DNA of 43,678 nucleotides from JBELMB01 sp042088665 (GTDB lineage Bacteria > Pseudomonadota > Alphaproteobacteria > Rhodobacterales > Rhodobacteraceae). Within the stretch, counting starts at the first letter, position 1. Each line of letters opens with the position of its first letter. Positions 39,881 through 43,678 of the stretch are shown piece by piece. The notes beneath the pieces were generated by a model. It ran no database searches. It saw only the letters and a program-made list of their open reading frames with translations, and was not told the DNA's origin. A program made the translations under genes and the position numbers. The DNA lies in the NCBI GenBank assembly GCA_042088665.1, contig JBELMB010000027.1, positions 1 through 43,678 on the forward strand, read 5' to 3'.

Positions 39881-41146
39881 ATGGCAACGAATTCGGGTGG
39901 TGACAGCAAGAACACGCTCTACTGCAGTTTCTGTGGCAAGAGTCAGCACGAGGTGCGCAAGCTGATTGCGGGTCCCACGGTGTTCATCTGCGACGAATGT
40001 GTCGAACTTTGCATGGACATCATCCGCGAGGAAACCAAGGGCGCTGGCCTGAAATCCGCGGATGGTGTGCCCACCCCGCGTGAAATCTGTGATGTGCTCG
40101 ACGACTATGTCATCGGCCAGATGAAGGCGAAACGCGTCCTCTCTGTGGCGGTCCACAACCATTACAAGCGTCTCAACCACGCGCAGAAAAGCTCTGACAT
40201 CGAACTGGCAAAATCCAATATCCTGCTGATCGGCCCGACGGGGTGCGGCAAGACACTGCTGGCCCAGACGCTGGCACGGATACTTGATGTTCCGTTCACG
40301 ATGGCGGATGCCACGACGCTCACAGAGGCCGGCTATGTGGGTGAGGATGTGGAAAACATCATCCTCAAGCTTCTTCAGGCGTCCGAATACAATGTCGAGC
40401 GTGCGCAACGCGGAATCGTCTACATCGACGAAGTCGACAAGATCACCCGCAAGTCGGAAAATCCCTCTATCACCCGCGACGTGTCCGGTGAAGGGGTACA
40501 GCAAGCGCTCCTCAAACTCATGGAAGGCACAGTGGCCAGCGTGCCGCCGCAGGGCGGGCGTAAACACCCGCAGCAGGAATTCCTTCAGGTCGACACAACC
40601 AACATCCTGTTCATCTGTGGTGGCGCATTTGCCGGTCTGGACAAGATCATCGCGCAGCGTGGCAGGGGCTCGGCCATGGGCTTTGGCGCCGACGTGCGTG
40701 GTGAGGATGCCCGCAACGTGGGTGAGATTTTCCAGGACCTTGAACCAGAGGATCTGCTGAAATTTGGCCTGATCCCGGAATTTGTTGGTCGCCTTCCGGT
40801 GGTCGCAACGCTTGAGGATCTGGACGAGGACGCGCTCGTTACCATTCTCACAAAGCCGAAGAATGCGCTGGTCAAGCAGTACCAGCGACTCTTCGAGATG
40901 GAAGAGACCGATCTCAACTTCACCGAGGATGCTCTGTCCGCCATCGCGAAGAAGGCGATCGAACGCAAAACCGGCGCACGGGGATTGCGGTCCATCCTCG
41001 AGGGGATCCTGCTCGACACCATGTTCGAACTGCCTGGAATGGACGAAGTCACCGAAGTGGTCGTGAACGAGGAGGCGGTGGCCTCCGACTCCAAACCGCT
41101 GATGATTTACGCCGACCAGAAAAAGGAAGGCGCCTCCGCAGGCTGA
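39881..41146 (+). CDS. clpX: Clp protease ATP-binding subunit ClpX
   Basis: The AAA+ unfoldase that recognises tagged substrates and feeds them to ClpP. From ATG 39881 it has 421 residues, the usual size; the upstream in-frame extension from 39812 lacks a ribosome site. The N-terminal zinc domain has Cys15, Cys18, Cys37 and Cys40 (LYCSFCGK and FICDECVELC). Walker A is GPTGCGKT (residues 118-125), Walker B is in GIVYIDEVDKI, and the ClpP-binding loop region and sensor motifs follow (ERKTGARGLRSILEG). In Caulobacter, ClpXP controls cell-cycle regulators; that role here would be inference. Confidence 0.98.
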   Translation: MATNSGGDSKNTLYCSFCGKSQHEVRKLIAGPTVFICDECVELCMDIIREETKGAGLKSADGVPTPREICDVLDDYVIGQMKAKRVLSVAVHNHYKRLNHAQKSSDIELAKSNILLIGPTGCGKTLLAQTLARILDVPFTMADATTLTEAGYVGEDVENIILKLLQASEYNVERAQRGIVYIDEVDKITRKSENPSITRDVSGEGVQQALLKLMEGTVASVPPQGGRKHPQQEFLQVDTTNILFICGGAFAGLDKIIAQRGRGSAMGFGADVRGEDARNVGEIFQDLEPEDLLKFGLIPEFVGRLPVVATLEDLDEDALVTILTKPKNALVKQYQRLFEMEETDLNFTEDALSAIAKKAIERKTGARGLRSILEGILLDTMFELPGMDEVTEVVVNEEAVASDSKPLMIYADQKKEGASAG

Positions 41147-41212
41147 TCGTGGTCCCGAGGGACTGCGACAAGGCGGGGACCCGGCCTTCCGGGGCACGTG
41201 GAACGGCATGTA

Positions 41213-41237
41213 GGGCGGGGTTGACCCCGCCCTTTTT
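41213..41237 (+). terminator. Intrinsic terminator after clpX
   Basis: GGGCGGGG (41213-41220) / CCCCGCCC (41225-41232) form a perfect 8-bp stem with a TTGA loop, followed by TTTTT. It is 66 bp after the clpX stop and just before the RidA-family gene. Confidence 0.88.
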
Positions 41238-41252
41238 GATGGGAGAGGCGGA

Positions 41253-41612
41253 ATGATCCAACGTATTCACTCAGGCGGTGTGTTCGAGGCCAAAGTGGGC
41301 TATTGCCGCGCCGTGGTCGCCGGTGGGTTTGTGCACGTGGCGGGCACCGTGGGACAAGGCGAGACGGTGACCGAACAATGCGCCCATGCATTGGAAGTGA
41401 TCGAGGCTGCGCTCAAAGAGGCCGGGGTCAGCTTCGCGGAAGTCGTGCGGGTCGTCTACTATCTGCAGGACCGGTCAGAGTTCGAACCCTGCTGGCCGCT
41501 CTTGCAAGCCGCGTTCGGCGCGCATCCGCCTGCTGCGACCATGCTGGAAACGGGCCTCATCGACCCAAAGTATCGGATCGAGATCGAAGTCACAGCGCTC
41601 GCGCCCGGCTAA
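41253..41612 (+). CDS. RidA/YjgF-family protein
   Basis: A protein of 119 residues with a complete YjgF/RidA fold: AVVAGGFVHVAGTVGQGETVTEQCAHALEVIEAAL and the C-terminal PAATMLETGLIDPKYRIEIEVTALA. RidA enzymes hydrolyse reactive enamine/imine intermediates from amino-acid metabolism. The usual catalytic Arg position near the C-terminal sheet reads LIDPKYRIEIEVTA; in archetypal RidA it is within VEVxAIA preceded by a conserved Arg. It may belong to a Rid subgroup other than RidA proper, so the substrate is open. A GGGAGAGGCG ribosome site precedes the ATG. Confidence 0.85.
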   Translation: MIQRIHSGGVFEAKVGYCRAVVAGGFVHVAGTVGQGETVTEQCAHALEVIEAALKEAGVSFAEVVRVVYYLQDRSEFEPCWPLLQAAFGAHPPAATMLETGLIDPKYRIEIEVTALAPG

Positions 41613-41625
41613 GACCTCGGATCCG

Positions 41626-43401
41626 CTACGCCTCGGTCCATTGCCGTTCATAGCGGTTGCCAAGGCGCTGGGTCACGTAATCCTCGGTCAAACGCGGCCA
41701 CGGCGCACCGGCGGTGACAAACCCGGCATTGGCAAGGTCCTCGTGAACGGCGGCAAAATCCTGCTCGCCCACGGCCAGTCGCTTGCGATGGCTGTCGACG
41801 TTGTTCCAGACCCCGCAGAGGTGGTCGATCACCAGTGGCGCCCGCCCGGTGAAACTCTCCAGGTGACGCGCGATCAATGCGGTCGCCGACGATCTTCGGC
41901 GGCACAGGATCGCCACTTCCTGGTCGGCACGTCCGCAATAGGCAAAGACATGCAGGGCAGAACCTTCGCTTGCGATCACTTGACGGGCGGCTTTGTAGCG
42001 GGCGATTTGCGTCGCGATATCGTGCTGCTCGGGGCAGAAAATCTCGTAACCTTCGTCACGCAGATGCGCCTCCAACAGGTCTTCGCCAAGCAGGGCCCCC
42101 CGCGACGGCCCCAACTGGCTGCGCGAGATGTAGAGCTTGTCGGGCCCCTCCGGCACAATGCCAGCACCAAAGCGGCTGTGCGTGAACTTGCGGAAGGCCT
42201 CTGTTCCCGCACTGATCGCGCCCAAACCAAAGCCCTGTCCGGGCACGACAAGTTCCTCGACTTCCGTCGGCGCGCGCAGAACACGGATCGGCAGATCCAG
42301 TCCAAAGGTCTCAAGGAAACCGGTCTGGAATGAGGCGAGGCTTTCGTCGGTGCCGGCCCTCCGGGGAATGAACAGGATGCCCGAAAGATAGCCCTCTGCG
42401 GCATCCACCCCCCAAAGCCGCCCTTGCGATTCCGCCACGAAATGCGCGAAATTGCGGTAGAGGACACCACCCCAAAGCCAGCGCCCGTCCAGCCGCGCCA
42501 CATCGCCCTCGGGGCGGGTGAAGGGCAAGTTCACGCGCCGGTGCTTGCGCCACAGCGCCGCCTCGGGCACGTCCTCCCCGTCTGCGGTCAGAACGCCGGA
42601 GGGCGCGCTCAGGTCGCCGGTTTCTGCGGGTTTGGCGATCGCATCCTTGAGGATGCGCAACTCCGTGGCCCAACCCTGATCGGGCTGGGGTGGCACGTTC
42701 CTGGGATTGGCAGCCCAATCCGGGCGCGTGCAGGTCCAGACAAAGCGACTGGATGCGGCGTCGATCTTGCTGAAACCAGCGCGCCTCAAGGCGTCCTTGC
42801 AGTCCTTTGCGCCGCGTTTGCCGTATAGATCGGGGTGGAATTCGACCACGACGGCGCGGATGCCGGTCAGCTCCGCATGGTTGAGAAAGTCCAACTCGCC
42901 GCCGTCGATGTTCATGATCAGGACGTCGGGACGAAATTCCGCCGTCACGGCGTCAAAGCTGACGGTGGGCACTTCGACTGGGGTGGTGCGCCGCGCGCCC
43001 TGGTCCAGCGAGGCGCTCTCGGCGAGGCCGGTGCGCACGTGAAAGGTCATGGTCTCGGGCCGCTGGGGTGACGCCGTCACCACCTGATTGCGCACTTCGA
43101 TCCGGTCTTCGAGACCGTTGAGCGCGTAGAGCCGCTCGATATGCGGGATGAGGCTGGGGTTGGCTTCGAAAGACAGCACCGCCTCGGGCCGGGCATGGCT
43201 GGCGGTCACGGCCCCCACGATCCCGATGCCCGCGCCGATTTCCAGCACGCGGTCGCCTTCGCGCACGACGCACAGGGCACCAGCGATCTCTTCGCCTTCG
43301 AACTGCGCGGCCTCGATGCGTTTGATGCGGGTTTCATTCAGAAAGGGCGAGGGCGGGACCTTCACGCCTTTGCAGATCGCGACTGGGGAAAGCTCTGACA
43401 T
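41626..43401 (-). CDS. Fusion of FkbM-type methyltransferase and GT61-like glycosyltransferase
   Basis: A protein of 591 residues from the ATG at 43401 (MSELSPVAICKG). A longer frame to 43470 adds 23 residues; GAGGAG upstream of 43401 favours the shorter form. The N-terminal half is an FkbM-like SAM methyltransferase with motif I GDRVLEIGAGIGIVGAV (residues about 49-65), VLSFEANPSLIPHIERL and VLIMNIDGGELDF. From about residue 240 the C-terminal half reads like a DUF563/GT61 glycosyltransferase: LYRNFAHFVAES, KLYISRSQ, LLEAHLRDEGYEIFCPEQHDIATQIARYKAARQVIASEGSALH. A role in surface polysaccharide or glycoprotein decoration is inferred. It faces the RidA-family gene convergently, 13 bp apart. 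Confidence 0.8.
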   Translation of the reverse strand: MSELSPVAICKGVKVPPSPFLNETRIKRIEAAQFEGEEIAGALCVVREGDRVLEIGAGIGIVGAVTASHARPEAVLSFEANPSLIPHIERLYALNGLEDRIEVRNQVVTASPQRPETMTFHVRTGLAESASLDQGARRTTPVEVPTVSFDAVTAEFRPDVLIMNIDGGELDFLNHAELTGIRAVVVEFHPDLYGKRGAKDCKDALRRAGFSKIDAASSRFVWTCTRPDWAANPRNVPPQPDQGWATELRILKDAIAKPAETGDLSAPSGVLTADGEDVPEAALWRKHRRVNLPFTRPEGDVARLDGRWLWGGVLYRNFAHFVAESQGRLWGVDAAEGYLSGILFIPRRAGTDESLASFQTGFLETFGLDLPIRVLRAPTEVEELVVPGQGFGLGAISAGTEAFRKFTHSRFGAGIVPEGPDKLYISRSQLGPSRGALLGEDLLEAHLRDEGYEIFCPEQHDIATQIARYKAARQVIASEGSALHVFAYCGRADQEVAILCRRRSSATALIARHLESFTGRAPLVIDHLCGVWNNVDSHRKRLAVGEQDFAAVHEDLANAGFVTAGAPWPRLTEDYVTQRLGNRYERQWTEA

Positions 43402-43658
43402 GGCGGCGCGGGACTCCTCGCTAAAGCCAGGGAAACACCAGTGCAACCCCGGCGGGGGATGACTGGACAATGGGCGGTGTGACTGCTGCTGCGCGCTTTG
43501 GCGTGTTCATTTTTTGTTAATATCGCGGGGGCAGCGCCCCGAGACCAGAAGTTTTTGTCAAATTGGTGAAGCGGTGGTCCGGGCTGCGTCATGCGGGCCA
43601 CTGGACGGCGCGCACGGCTTGGCCCATACAAGGCCCCAGAGAACATAAGGAGTCTCCC

Positions 43659-43678
43659 ATGGCTTTTGTTGACAGCTT
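43659..43678 (+). CDS. First codons of a gene cut by the window end
   Basis: ATG at 43659 is preceded by AAGGAG (about ten bases upstream) and reads MAFVDS before the window ends. Upstream, 43490-43658 is non-coding, with an AT-rich patch (TTTTTTGTTAATA near 43510) that could be part of a promoter. Too little remains to name the product. Confidence 0.5.

Noticed and set aside
39485..41209. Long minus-strand open frame opposite clpP/clpX
   Set aside because: Antisense shadow of two highly conserved genes; no supporting signal.
1..43678. tRNA, rRNA, CRISPR array, insertion sequence or prophage
   Set aside because: No cloverleaf-like gene, regularly spaced repeat-spacer array, transposase, integrase or phage structural gene was recognised on either strand.

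Overview
The window looks like a chromosomal segment of a Roseobacter-group (Rhodobacterales) alphaproteobacterium. The basis is high-GC coding sequence, a complete Paracoccus-type sulfur-oxidation cluster, a heterotetrameric sarcosine oxidase operon, and the dnaG-rpoD, nrdR-ribD and clpP-clpX pairs, all reading as alphaproteobacterial proteins. No tRNA, rRNA, CRISPR array, transposase or integrase was recognised. Taxonomy rests on reading translations, not on a search.

Layout. (1) 1-700 is AT-rich and encodes on the minus strand a piece of an FlgE/hook-like protein. It joins abruptly, at about 690-700, a plus-strand tadG-like gene that has lost its N-terminus. This looks like a chimeric join. 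(2) 700-3220: three overlapping Tad-pilus pseudopilin-type genes (a vWA TadG-like protein and two TadE-like proteins). (3) 3221-3643: non-coding, with a 25-bp tandem repeat. (4) 3644-8688: sarcosine oxidase soxBDAG (one-carbon metabolism; these share symbols with, but are unrelated to, the sulfur sox genes). (5) 8806-16269: a small exported protein, dnaG, rpoD, and small or poorly known genes (membrane protein, HlyU-like, exported peptide, YjbQ, DUF1353). (6) 16582-23563: nrdR-ribD and ribE, with a minus-strand capsule operon (kpsS, a Wza/KpsD-type export lipoprotein, kpsC) sitting between ribD and ribE. (7) 23732-37219: the sulfur-oxidation cluster. soxS-soxR-soxT run on the minus strand, divergent from soxV-soxW-soxX-soxY-soxZ-soxA-soxB-(DsrE-like)-soxC-soxD-soxE-soxF on the plus strand. 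(8) 37498-43678: a photolyase-like flavoprotein with apparently inverted domain order, clpP, clpX, a RidA-family gene, an FkbM-methyltransferase/GT61 fusion, and the first bases of one further gene.

How the sulfur genes work together. SoxYZ carries the sulfur substrate on a C-terminal cysteine. SoxXA couples thiosulfate to it, SoxB hydrolyses the terminal sulfate, and SoxCD oxidises the remaining sulfane sulfur. SoxE and SoxF are the accessory diheme cytochrome and the flavocytochrome-c-type flavoprotein. SoxV, SoxW and SoxS supply periplasmic reductant, SoxT probably moves sulfur compounds, and SoxR is an ArsR-family repressor whose Cys42/Cys108 spacing fits a persulfide switch. A perfect ATTC-N8-GAAT site lies upstream of soxX, and a degenerate one lies in the soxS-soxV promoter region. 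Strong hairpins sit at most gaps of the soxY-soxF stretch, which suggests post-transcriptional tuning of subunit amounts. The most distinctive points are the exported DsrE-like single-cysteine protein between soxB and soxC, the membrane-anchored coiled-coil SoxE, the hairpin series, the 18-bp palindrome before soxB, and the inverted-domain photolyase-like protein.
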